Assembly: GCA_030123645.1 (NCBI GenBank)
Contig: JASJYE010000101.1
Span: forward strand, 1-7,810
Source: Candidatus Hydrogenedentota bacterium
GTDB taxonomy: Bacteria > Hydrogenedentota > Hydrogenedentia > Hydrogenedentales > GCA-2746185
Length of the DNA: 7,810 bases
Direction: 5' to 3'
Position numbers and translations under genes: made by a program. Below are positions 1-5,793 of the stretch, piece by piece. The first letter of the stretch is position 1. Every line of letters begins with the position of its first letter. The notes beneath the pieces were generated by a model that worked only from the letters and a program-made list of their open reading frames with translations, did no database searches and was not told the origin of the DNA.

Positions 1-1554
1 ATGGCGATTTATGTCGGGTGTCAAGCCGAGGGTATCAAGATCATCGACGTGCGTCACGAGCAGGCTACTACGCACGCCGCCGATGCCTGGTCACGGCTGA
101 ATCCCGGCAAGGTAGGTGTCGCCGTCGTCACCGCAGGACCCGGCGTGACGGATTCCGTGACGGGCGTGGCGAACGCTTGGCGGGCGAACTCGCCCATTCT
201 GGTCATCGGCGGTCAAGGCCCTTTCGCCAATATCGGCCAGGGCTCGCTGCAGGAGATGGACCACGTCGCGTTGATGAAACCGATCACGAAGTGGGCTGGC
301 GCCTGTTACGACACCGAGCGTATCCCTGAATTCATCGAATTGGCGGTGCGGCACGCCGTTACGGGAATCCCCGGCCCCGCGTTTCTCGAGATCCCGATGG
401 ACGTCTTGATGAGAGAGGTGGATGAGGACAAGGTCGTCTATCCTCCCATTCGTACTTCGCCGCCGCTGATTTCGCCTCAGCGCGATGAGGCACTCAAAGC
501 CATCGAGATCCTCGAGCAGGTCAAGCGTCCGATGCTGATGGCGGGGACCAGCGTGAAATGGTCCAATGCCCAACCCAATCTGCAAGAATTTCTCGCCAAA
601 ACCAAAATTCCGGCCTACACGAACGGTATGGGCAGGGGCTCGATCCCGCGCGATTCAGCTCTCCTGTTCAACCGGACCCGACGCGACGCGATCAAGAATT
701 GCGATTGCATTATTCTGGCGGGATGCCTCTTGGACTTCCGCATGAGTTTCGGCCGCAACATCCCGAAAGACGCCAAGATCATCCAGTTGGAGATGGACAA
801 CCTGCTGATCGGACAGAATCGCGCCGCAGACGTTGCGTTGGTGGGCAATCTCGCCTGCGCCTTCGACGAACTCATGCAGGTGATGGAAGATACAGGGCGC
901 AGCGTGAACTTCTCGGCGTACAGTGATGAAATGCGTGCGCAGGAGGACACGATCATGGAGAAATTGAAGGATCAGCAGGCCTCGGATGCGGTGCCGATCG
1001 AAACGGCCCGCTTCTGCCAGGAGATCGCGGACTTCGTCGGCGAGGACGATGAAATGATCGTCATCGGCGACGGCGGCGACGTGGTGGCGTCCTCGGCGAA
1101 GGTCGTGCCTATCCCGAAGCGAGGGATGTGGATGGATCCGGGCCCACTCGGCACGCTCGGCGTTGGGATGCCCTTTGCCCTGGCGGCTCAGGCGACCTAC
1201 CCCGACCGCAAGGTCCTGATTATTTACGGCGACGGCGCCTTCGGCCTTAACGGCATGGAATACGATACCGCGGTGCGCTTCAATCTACCGATTGTCGGAA
1301 TCGTGGGCAACGACGCCGCCTGGGGCCAGATGATGCGGCCACAAACCGCTCTGTATGGCGAAAACATCGCTGTGGACCTCAACCACACCCGCTACGACAA
1401 AATGGTCGAGGCGCTCGGCGGCCACGGCGAATTTGTTGAAAAACCCGGGGACATCCGCCCTGCGCTGGATCGCGCCTTCGCCTCGGGCAAACCCGCGCTG
1501 ATTAACGTCATTCTCAAGACCGACCGGGAATACAAGGGGCGCGGCTATGTCTAG
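1..1554 (+). CDS. TPP-dependent acetolactate synthase-like / 2-hydroxyacyl-CoA lyase-like enzyme (5' partial)
   Basis: A thiamine-diphosphate enzyme of the acetolactate synthase superfamily, catalysing C-C bond making or breaking at a 2-keto or 2-hydroxyacyl substrate; the exact substrate is not readable. The RHEQ motif (residues 18-21) carries the conserved glutamate (E20) that activates TPP. The N-terminal Pyr domain follows (AGPGVTDSVTGVANA, about 45-59), then a central domain (about 165-300), then the TPP/Mg-binding PP domain with GDG at 410-412 and its partner N437, 24 residues later, in GNDAAWG. The ND-A-W signature and the tail ending VILKTDREYKG resemble ILVBL/HACL2-type and uncharacterised synthase-like proteins more than the NNNGYGM type of biosynthetic acetolactate synthase. 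The first ATG is probably internal: M1 aligns just after the usual GxPGG motif and the catalytic Glu lies near residue 47-50 in full-length relatives, so about 30 residues are missing upstream. No regulatory ilvN-like gene follows. Family is certain, reaction is not. Confidence 0.85.
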   Translation: MAIYVGCQAEGIKIIDVRHEQATTHAADAWSRLNPGKVGVAVVTAGPGVTDSVTGVANAWRANSPILVIGGQGPFANIGQGSLQEMDHVALMKPITKWAGACYDTERIPEFIELAVRHAVTGIPGPAFLEIPMDVLMREVDEDKVVYPPIRTSPPLISPQRDEALKAIEILEQVKRPMLMAGTSVKWSNAQPNLQEFLAKTKIPAYTNGMGRGSIPRDSALLFNRTRRDAIKNCDCIILAGCLLDFRMSFGRNIPKDAKIIQLEMDNLLIGQNRAADVALVGNLACAFDELMQVMEDTGRSVNFSAYSDEMRAQEDTIMEKLKDQQASDAVPIETARFCQEIADFVGEDDEMIVIGDGGDVVASSAKVVPIPKRGMWMDPGPLGTLGVGMPFALAAQATYPDRKVLIIYGDGAFGLNGMEYDTAVRFNLPIVGIVGNDAAWGQMMRPQTALYGENIAVDLNHTRYDKMVEALGGHGEFVEKPGDIRPALDRAFASGKPALINVILKTDREYKGRGYV

Positions 1555-1647
1555 ACGCTTGGCTTTGGGTCGATTTTGTCGAGCCAAGATTCGCCCGGGC
1601 TCGTCGGCGCGGGCAGCGCGGCCGCGTTTCGTTTTCAGCCGGCGTGC

Positions 1648-1653
1648 TACACT
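1648..1653 (+). promoter_or_regulatory. hemW: Possible -10 element (TACACT) for a leaderless hemW transcript
   Basis: TACACT matches the TATAAT consensus at 4 of 6 positions and ends 6 bases before the hemW ATG at 1660, so transcription would begin at or next to the start codon. No convincing -35 hexamer lies 16-18 bases upstream (the sequence there is CGTTTC-like), and no purine-rich ribosome binding site lies between it and the ATG. The 105-base gap 1555-1659 otherwise shows no gene or clear terminator. Confidence 0.25.
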
Positions 1654-1659
1654 CCCTGA

Positions 1660-2751
1660 ATGATGAGTTCCCCTTTCGGCATCTATATCCACGTGCCCTA
1701 TTGCCGAGTGGCGTGTCCGTACTGCGATTTCGTTAAGAAGCCGGTCGAGGGTGACGCGCCGGCGGCCTTTGCGGAGGCCGTAAGCGCGGAAATTCGCGCC
1801 TTCGAGGGTGCGGACGATGTCGGCAGCGTTTTCTTTGGCGGCGGGACGCCTTCAATGCTCGGTAAGGACGCGCTGCGTTCTATATTCGAGTCGATTCATG
1901 CCCGGTTCACACTGCGCGATCCCGAGATCAGCCTCGAAGCGAATCCGGACGATGTTAGGGAGGATCTGCTGTGGTGCTGGCGCGATCTCGGTGTCAACCG
2001 TCTGAGCCTTGGCGTGCAGAGTTTCGACGATGACGTGCTTGCCTATCTGGGGCGGTGCCATGATGCCGGCTGCGCCCGGAAGGCCTGTGCGATGGTCGCG
2101 CATCGCTTCGAGAACTGGGGAATGGATCTCATCTTCGGTGCGCGGCCCGTGGAGGCGTGGGGGCCCACCTTGTCCGAGTGCCGGGCCTTCGATCCGCCTC
2201 ATGTCTCGACCTACGGCCTCACCTTTGAGGAAAAGACGCCGTTTTGGAAGCGCCGCGACGAAGCCATCGACAGCGATCGCAGCCTTGATTTCTACCGCGA
2301 GGCCATGGAGACGCTGGCCGACTACGATCATTACGAGGTCTCAAACTTCGCCAAGTCCGGCTTTCAGTCGATGCACAATCAGATTTATTGGCGGAACGGC
2401 GAGTATGCCGGATTCGGCCCCGGGGCGTATTCTTTTCTAGGAGGCGTCCGGTCGCGAAACTCGACGCGCATCAACCGGTACTTAACGCAGCCCGGCGAGA
2501 AGGTGGAATCGCTGCCACTCGAAGAGCGTGAAATTCAGGTCGAGACGCTGCTACAATATTTTCGGACACGCTGCGGGCTGCCTCGCGAAGACTATGTTGT
2601 GCGATTCGGACATCCGGTCGAGGAAGACTTCGGCCCGACCTTGGCAGGGCTGGTGCAGCGTGGTCTGCTCGAGGACGATGGGGAGGCCATACGGCCGACC
2701 CGCCGGGGCTACGAACTCAACAACGAGATAGGGCTCGCCCTGGTATCGTAA
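1660..2751 (+). CDS. hemW: Radical SAM heme chaperone HemW (coproporphyrinogen III oxidase-like)
   Basis: HemW is a radical SAM protein related to the oxygen-independent coproporphyrinogen oxidase HemN; characterised members bind heme and deliver it to membrane respiratory proteins rather than oxidising coproporphyrinogen. The opening YIHVPYC-RVAC-PYC places the CxxxCxxC 4Fe-4S/SAM cysteines at C15, C19 and C22. GGGTPS (SAM-binding glycine motif), EANPDD, LSLGVQSF..LGR and the C-terminal block YEVSNFAKSG...HNQIYW...GFGPGAYSFL follow in the family order. At 363 residues it is slightly shorter than the usual 375-390. The ATG at 1660 is followed directly by a second ATG at 1663; neither has a visible Shine-Dalgarno, which fits a leaderless message. 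The gene is 105 bases from the TPP gene and about 300 bases from the NfeD gene, so it is probably its own unit. Family assignment is strong; HemW versus HemN rests on the overall motifs and short N-terminus. Confidence 0.93.
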   Translation: MMSSPFGIYIHVPYCRVACPYCDFVKKPVEGDAPAAFAEAVSAEIRAFEGADDVGSVFFGGGTPSMLGKDALRSIFESIHARFTLRDPEISLEANPDDVREDLLWCWRDLGVNRLSLGVQSFDDDVLAYLGRCHDAGCARKACAMVAHRFENWGMDLIFGARPVEAWGPTLSECRAFDPPHVSTYGLTFEEKTPFWKRRDEAIDSDRSLDFYREAMETLADYDHYEVSNFAKSGFQSMHNQIYWRNGEYAGFGPGAYSFLGGVRSRNSTRINRYLTQPGEKVESLPLEEREIQVETLLQYFRTRCGLPREDYVVRFGHPVEEDFGPTLAGLVQRGLLEDDGEAIRPTRRGYELNNEIGLALVS

Positions 2752-2766
2752 TGTGTAGCGGGTCTG

Positions 2767-2831
2767 GTCCCTTATTGCTAAGCGTTCAGGTCCATGGAGG
2801 GTCGCAAATATGGGGTTTATGGCGGCAGGAC
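2767..2831. repeat. Outer degenerate copies of the repeat end motif beside element A
   Basis: Between hemW and element A there is GTCCCTTATTGC (2767-2778), which resembles the right end of element A (GTCCCTTTTTTGC), and CATGGAGG-GT-CGCAAA (2793-2808), also found as CATGGAGG-C-CGCAAA (6994-7009) beside element B. These look like worn pieces of the same repeat family and could be chance for the shorter ones. I see no gene in this part of the 2752-3057 spacer. Confidence 0.4.
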
Positions 2832-2916
2832 GCAAGAAAAGGGACAGACATGTCTTCGCTCGTGCCTCGCTTCGCTTGCGTCTACTTTTGAAGGAGCCCA
2901 AAAGTCCCTTTTTTGC
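2832..2916 (-). repeat. Short dispersed repeat, element A (MITE/REP-like), inverted copy of element B
   Basis: An 85-base element bounded by near-perfect terminal inverted repeats: GCAAGAAAAGGGAC (2832-2845) and GTCCCTTTTTTGC (2904-2916). Its reverse complement matches 6884-6949 over about 65 bases with roughly six substitutions and one inserted base, including the segments GCAAAAAAGGGACTTTTG, CAAAAGTAGAC and GCGAGGCACGAGCGAAGAC. It contains a 10-bp perfect palindrome AGACATGTCT (2846-2855) where element B instead has about 20 extra bases. There is no coding capacity. Small size, end repeats and multiple copies suggest a non-autonomous mobile repeat; which transposase moves it cannot be seen here. 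Confidence 0.8.
2884..2914 (+). terminator. Possible intrinsic terminator inside element A
   Basis: ACTTTTG (2884-2890) pairs with CAAAAGT (2899-2905) across an 8-base loop and is followed, after CCC, by six T residues (2909-2914). The stem is AT-rich and therefore weak, and it lies 130 bases after the hemW stop. The same hairpin plus T tract is preserved in element B on the opposite strand, so it may be a feature of the repeat that secondarily ends hemW transcription before the next promoter. Confidence 0.35.
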
Positions 2917-2968
2917 ATAGCTTTCCGCGTATTCTGAGCGCGAAGACCTTCCTGAACGCTTTCCCGTA

Positions 2969-2997
2969 TTGAACAGTCATCTTGGACAGATTACAAT
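2969..2997 (+). promoter_or_regulatory. Sigma70-like promoter for the NfeD cluster
   Basis: TTGAAC (2969-2974) and TACAAT (2992-2997) are separated by exactly 17 bases, matching the TTGACA/TATAAT consensus at 4 of 6 and 5 of 6 positions. Transcription would begin near 3004, giving a leader of about 54 bases before the ATG at 3058. It lies downstream of element A and directly upstream of the protease gene, where an operon promoter is expected. Confidence 0.6.
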
Positions 2998-3057
2998 AAA
3001 CGCCCGGTGCCGGCTGTATCTTTGGCAGGCCCGCTTATATCCCGAGGATCCTGGACG

Positions 3058-4650
3058 ATGAGATATCTTTTGTTGACTTCGCTGGCTGTGCTCGTGGCAC
3101 TGCCGGTATTCGCCCAACAGGACAATGCTCCGCCTGTGGACAATGACGGCGACGTCGTCGTTGTCTGCCGGATCACGGGCATGATCGAGCCGGGTCTCGC
3201 GGTCGTGGTGGAACGTGCGCTGGAAGAGGCCAGGAAACTCGGCGCGAAGGCGATCATTTTTCGTGTGGACACGCCGGGCGGCCGAGTCGATTCCGCGGTC
3301 GAGATCGCGAGCGCGATCATGGAGGCGCCTTGCCGAACCATCGCCTACATTGAGGGGATGGGGGCGATCTCTGCCGGCGCGCTCATCAGTTATTCGTGTG
3401 ATGACATGATCATGACGCCGGGGAGCAATATCGGCGCGGCCACGCCCGTTATTCCAAGCGCGCAGGGCATGCTGCCCACGGGCGAGAAGGAAGTGTCATT
3501 TATGCGCGCCAAGATGCGCGCGCTCGCCGAGAGTAACGGCCACAACCCGGACATCGCGCAGGCGATGGTCGACAAGGACATCGAGCTGCGGTCGTATGTA
3601 GACGAGTCGGGCCAGATTGCCGTCTACGCAATCACGAACGTGTCTGGTGAAAAACCCAAGCGTACTCAGGCCCCGGCCTCGCCGTGGGAAGACATCTTGC
3701 GCAAGGTGATCGGGGGCACGCCGGCGCCGCTCGAGACGCCTGAGGAGGAAGTGTCCCAAGCGCCCGAGCCGGGTACGATTGTGTACGAAGACGGCAGCGA
3801 GCAGGTATTGGCCTCGGGCAAGCTGCTGACGATGACGCCGATGGAGGCGGAGAAGTATGGCCTCATTCCGGCCATAGTGAATGACCTCGACGAAGCGGTA
3901 GCCTTCTACGGGCTGGGCGAGGTCACGTACCACGAAATTGAGGCCAACTGGGCCGAAATGACCTTTAAGTTTCTCACGAACCCGACCGTGGCGGGCCTGC
4001 TCCTGATGCTCGGCATGGGCGGGCTGTACTTTGAGGTGAAGACCCCGGGCTTCGGCGTACCGGGCCTCATCGGCGTGACGTGCCTGGCCTTGCTCTTCGG
4101 GTCGCATTTCGTCCTTGGGTTGACGAACGTTATCGACATCGTTCTGATTATTTCCGGGCTGATTCTCCTTCTGGTCGAGCTGTTTATCCTGCCGGGATTT
4201 GGCATTGCCGGTTTCGCTGGTTTCGCGTGCATCATTATCGGCACGTACCTGGCCCTGGTGAACGCCCCAATCCCACAATACAGCTGGGATTACGAGCGGC
4301 TGAATGAGGTGACCTATTCCTTCGCGGTCGCGCTCGTGACATTTTTCATTTTTGTGGGTGCGACGTGGCGTTACCTGCCGCGCACGCCGCTTTACGACCG
4401 CTTGGTCATGGCGGGAACGCAGCAGGTCGAAGAGGGCTACGTGGCGCAGACGGCCGAGGACGTGGAATCGGCGCTGGGGCTTAGGGGCACAACGATCACT
4501 ATGCTGCGCCCGGCGGGCTCGGGCCGATTCGATGGCAAGAAGTTGCGGATCGTCTCGCGAGGAGAGTATATCGGGAAAAATGTCCCCGTCGAAATTGTGG
4601 AAGTGGAAGGCAATCGTTACGTGGTTGAACGACGAGAGGATGCGGAATAG
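3058..4650 (+). CDS. Long NfeD-family membrane-bound serine protease (ClpP-class domain + NfeD OB fold)
   Basis: A 530-residue long-form NfeD protein, the class whose genes accompany flotillins/stomatins. The frame is open from a GTG at 3007, but the ATG at 3058 has GAGGA (3044-3048) nine bases upstream and begins a clear signal peptide (MRYLLLTSLAVLVALPVFA, cleavage near A19/Q20). Residues about 32-175 are the ClpP-class protease domain: RVDTPGG (69-75), then GMGAISAGALI with candidate nucleophile S105, PGSNIGAATPV (121-131), and K144 in GEKEVSF as candidate general base (the S-K distance is close to that of Pyrococcus PH1510, S97/K138; K152 is an alternative). A Pro/Glu-rich linker (about 195-240) precedes LLTMTPMEAEKYGLI. 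Four to five membrane segments lie between about 320 and 448, then the C-terminal OB fold (about 473-526: G..GTTITMLRPAGSGRFDG...EYIGKNVPVEIVEVEG). Its stop overlaps the next start by one base. In the family, the protease cleaves membrane-protein hydrophobic segments such as those of stomatin; the substrate here is unknown. Confidence 0.92.
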   Translation: MRYLLLTSLAVLVALPVFAQQDNAPPVDNDGDVVVVCRITGMIEPGLAVVVERALEEARKLGAKAIIFRVDTPGGRVDSAVEIASAIMEAPCRTIAYIEGMGAISAGALISYSCDDMIMTPGSNIGAATPVIPSAQGMLPTGEKEVSFMRAKMRALAESNGHNPDIAQAMVDKDIELRSYVDESGQIAVYAITNVSGEKPKRTQAPASPWEDILRKVIGGTPAPLETPEEEVSQAPEPGTIVYEDGSEQVLASGKLLTMTPMEAEKYGLIPAIVNDLDEAVAFYGLGEVTYHEIEANWAEMTFKFLTNPTVAGLLLMLGMGGLYFEVKTPGFGVPGLIGVTCLALLFGSHFVLGLTNVIDIVLIISGLILLLVELFILPGFGIAGFAGFACIIIGTYLALVNAPIPQYSWDYERLNEVTYSFAVALVTFFIFVGATWRYLPRTPLYDRLVMAGTQQVEEGYVAQTAEDVESALGLRGTTITMLRPAGSGRFDGKKLRIVSRGEYIGKNVPVEIVEVEGNRYVVERREDAE

Positions 4651-4949
4651 TGGACAAACGGACCGCGATCATCCCTATGCTGGAACACCTTTTAGAGGAC
4701 ACGCAGGTGCTGCATCAGCAAGGGGCCGGGTATTACAGTTGCACGCCCATCATTCAGCGCTACAACAAACTGCTTGAGCAAGCGCGGACGCTATTTGAAA
4801 GCAAGGACAGCTTAATTACCACTTTCGAGGACCAGCTGGAGCAAGATCCCAATGACCCCGCGGACAAGATGAAGGTTTTGCAGGCCATTCGCATCGAGGT
4901 CAGCCAGTTGATCTCGCTCCTCGATTCGTTGGGGAAGGACGCGGACTGA
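4650..4949 (+). CDS. Conserved-looking small helical protein between two NfeD genes, function unknown
   Basis: A 99-residue soluble protein with a GTG start inside TAGTG, sharing the G with the preceding stop; GAGAGGA (4634-4640) is a good ribosome binding site. No signal peptide or membrane segment is visible. The composition is predicted mostly alpha-helical: a first helix (about 6-22, PMLEHLLEDTQVLHQQ), a GAGYYSC turn (26-32, with C32), a second helix beginning PIIQRYNKLLEQARTLF (34-50), then an acidic linker with NDPADKMK (67-74) and a last amphipathic helix ending in QLISLLDSLG. The gene overlaps the next start by one base (TGATG), so it is probably translated together with both NfeD proteins. 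I do not recognise a named family. Position suggests a cytoplasmic partner of the NfeD/FloA membrane complex; that is inference only. Confidence 0.85.
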   Translation: MDKRTAIIPMLEHLLEDTQVLHQQGAGYYSCTPIIQRYNKLLEQARTLFESKDSLITTFEDQLEQDPNDPADKMKVLQAIRIEVSQLISLLDSLGKDAD

Positions 4950-5440
4950 TGTGGCTCGTGATCATTCTCTTCGTGGCGGGGGTGACGCTCTTGTTCTCGG
5001 AGTTTCTTCTGCCGGGCGGTTTCCTAGGCGTGCTGGGTGGACTATTGGTGATCGGCAGTGTCATTCTGGGATGGATGCGATTCCCGGAGTACGGCCTGTT
5101 CATATTTGGCGGCGAGTTCGTCGGCGTCATTCTGGGTCTCGTGCTCGGGTTCTATCTAATGAAGAAGACCGGAATGTACAGCCGTTTGGTGATGGGGGAT
5201 GAACAAGCAAAAGAGGCGGGCTACTACTCGCCATCCGAAGACCCCGCGCTGGTCGGCCAACTCGCGACCGTCCAGACGGCCCTGCGGCCCGCGGGCTCGA
5301 TCATCTACGATGGAAAGCGCATTGACGCCGTGTCCGAGGGCACCTTCATTGATGCGGGCAAAGCGGTCCGGGTGATTGAGGTGGAGGGACATCGTGTCGT
5401 TTGCGAGGAGGTCTCTGAACCTGAGGAAGGCGAGGCCTAG
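4949..5440 (+). CDS. Short NfeD-family membrane protein
   Basis: A 163-residue short-form NfeD protein. The ATG at 4949 overlaps the previous TGA by one base and is preceded by GGGGAAGGA (4931-4939). The first 72 residues form about three membrane segments (approximately 2-21, 24-42, 50-72) with FLLPGGFLG, a typical NfeD membrane motif that also occurs as FILPGFGIA in the long NfeD upstream. After a cytosolic linker, residues about 104-155 form the OB fold: LVGQLATVQTALRPAGSIIYDGKR, SEGTFIDAGKAVRVIEVEGHRVVCEE. It lacks the protease domain, so it is a partner or scaffold rather than an enzyme. The paralogy with the OB fold of the 530-residue protein is plain, as both keep LRPAGS and VEVEG/IEVEG motifs. 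It is coupled to a tiny downstream frame by TAGTG. Confidence 0.92.
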   Translation: MWLVIILFVAGVTLLFSEFLLPGGFLGVLGGLLVIGSVILGWMRFPEYGLFIFGGEFVGVILGLVLGFYLMKKTGMYSRLVMGDEQAKEAGYYSPSEDPALVGQLATVQTALRPAGSIIYDGKRIDAVSEGTFIDAGKAVRVIEVEGHRVVCEEVSEPEEGEA

Positions 5441-5526
5441 TGGAACCCAGCGGCCTGAACATGTTTCTGCTCACCTTTGCTGCTGTGGTGACGGTGATCG
5501 TAGGTTGTTCCGCTTACTTGTATTAA
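5440..5526 (+). CDS. Probable 28-residue single-pass membrane microprotein
   Basis: A GTG start overlaps the stop of the short NfeD gene in TAGTG, the same junction as at 4650. GAGGAAGG (5423-5430) and GAGG (5432-5435) lie just upstream. The product starts VEPSGLN (the GTG would be read as Met) and continues with a hydrophobic run of about 19 residues (MFLLTFAAVVTVIVG, then CSAYLY) before TAA. This is one full membrane span with almost no soluble part. An ATG at 5461 would give a 21-residue version. IVGC also fits a lipobox, so an alternative is a prolipoprotein leaving a lipidated hexapeptide. No domain can be assigned. The coupled start, ribosome binding site and coherent hydrophobicity support a real gene; length alone does not exclude chance. 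Confidence 0.55.
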   Translation: MEPSGLNMFLLTFAAVVTVIVGCSAYLY

Positions 5527-5569
5527 GGTAAGCTCTGGTTTCAAACGCGGGTCAAAGGCTGTCCGGGAC

Positions 5570-5674
5570 ATGATAGCCGCCAAGGAGCGAGGAACGGAGA
5601 TTAGTTTCGGCAGGGCCTCCGCCCTCGGCCTGCAGGCTAAGGGCATCCTGGAGGAAGTGAATAACACAACGTAA
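5570..5674 (+). pseudogene. Short frame resembling a fragment of the FloA SPFH domain
   Basis: The frame is open from the TAG at 5501 to the TAA at 5672-5674; its only ATG is at 5570, giving 34 residues. Residues 2-33 align without gaps to residues 95-126 of the FloA encoded 120 bases downstream: IAA aligns to IAA, EISF to KLTF, ASALGL to STAIDL, KGILEEV to RDVLDAV. I count 8 of 32 identities and about as many conservative changes. SFxRAxA and LExV are also close to what I recall of other FloA proteins. The simplest reading is a remnant of a second, diverged floA copy, with both ends lost. It could instead be a chance helical frame or a small gene. There is no clear ribosome binding site before 5570. 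Confidence 0.4.
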
Positions 5675-5704
5675 TTGGTGTATTCCTTTTGGCGATGTTA
5701 GGAT
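5675..5704 (+). promoter_or_regulatory. floA: Weak candidate promoter upstream of floA
   Basis: TTGGTG (5675-5680) and TAGGAT (5699-5704) are 18 bases apart, a poor but possible sigma70 pair about 90 bases before floA. It would allow floA to be transcribed separately from the NfeD genes. A second TAGGAT occurs at 5722-5727. Read-through from the promoter at 2969 is equally plausible, since no terminator is visible between 5440 and 5794. Confidence 0.25.
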
Positions 5705-5710
5705 AGTCTG

Positions 5711-5720
5711 GGTGTACACC
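5711..5720. promoter_or_regulatory. Perfect 10-bp palindrome GGTGTACACC, possible operator
   Basis: GGTGTACACC is its own reverse complement and sits about 75 bases before floA, between two TAGGAT hexamers. A half site, GGTGTA, occurs at 5677-5682 overlapping the weak -35. A dimeric regulator site is possible, but a palindrome of this length can also arise by chance. Confidence 0.2.
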
Positions 5721-5748
5721 ATAGGATTGAAGGAATGAGACAAGCTGG

Positions 5749-5769
5749 GGCAGCAGAAGCAAGGCTGCC
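5749..5769 (+). other. floA: Small hairpin in the floA leader
   Basis: GGCAGC (5749-5754) pairs perfectly with GCTGCC (5764-5769) across a 9-base loop, ending 11 bases before the floA ribosome binding site AAGGGG (5781-5786). There is no T tract, so it is not a terminator; it could shape the leader mRNA near the ribosome site. Confidence 0.3.
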
Positions 5770-5793
5770 GCTCACTGAATAAGGGGAAACGCT

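Noticed and set aside
1852..2331. 159-residue minus-strand frame and the + strand frames inside hemW
   Set aside because: They overlap the well-supported hemW motifs in other frames and show no domain of their own.
3007..3057. Upstream GTG start for the protease gene
   Set aside because: It adds 17 residues before a clean signal peptide, lies almost at the predicted transcript start, and lacks the ribosome site seen before the ATG at 3058.
2752..3057. tRNA or other stable RNA gene in the spacer
   Set aside because: No cloverleaf or CCA end could be drawn; the structure is explained by the repeat element and the promoter.
3496..4278. 260-residue open frame on the minus strand
   Set aside because: It is antisense to the protease gene, rich in Arg, His and Gln, and has no recognisable motif or ribosome site.
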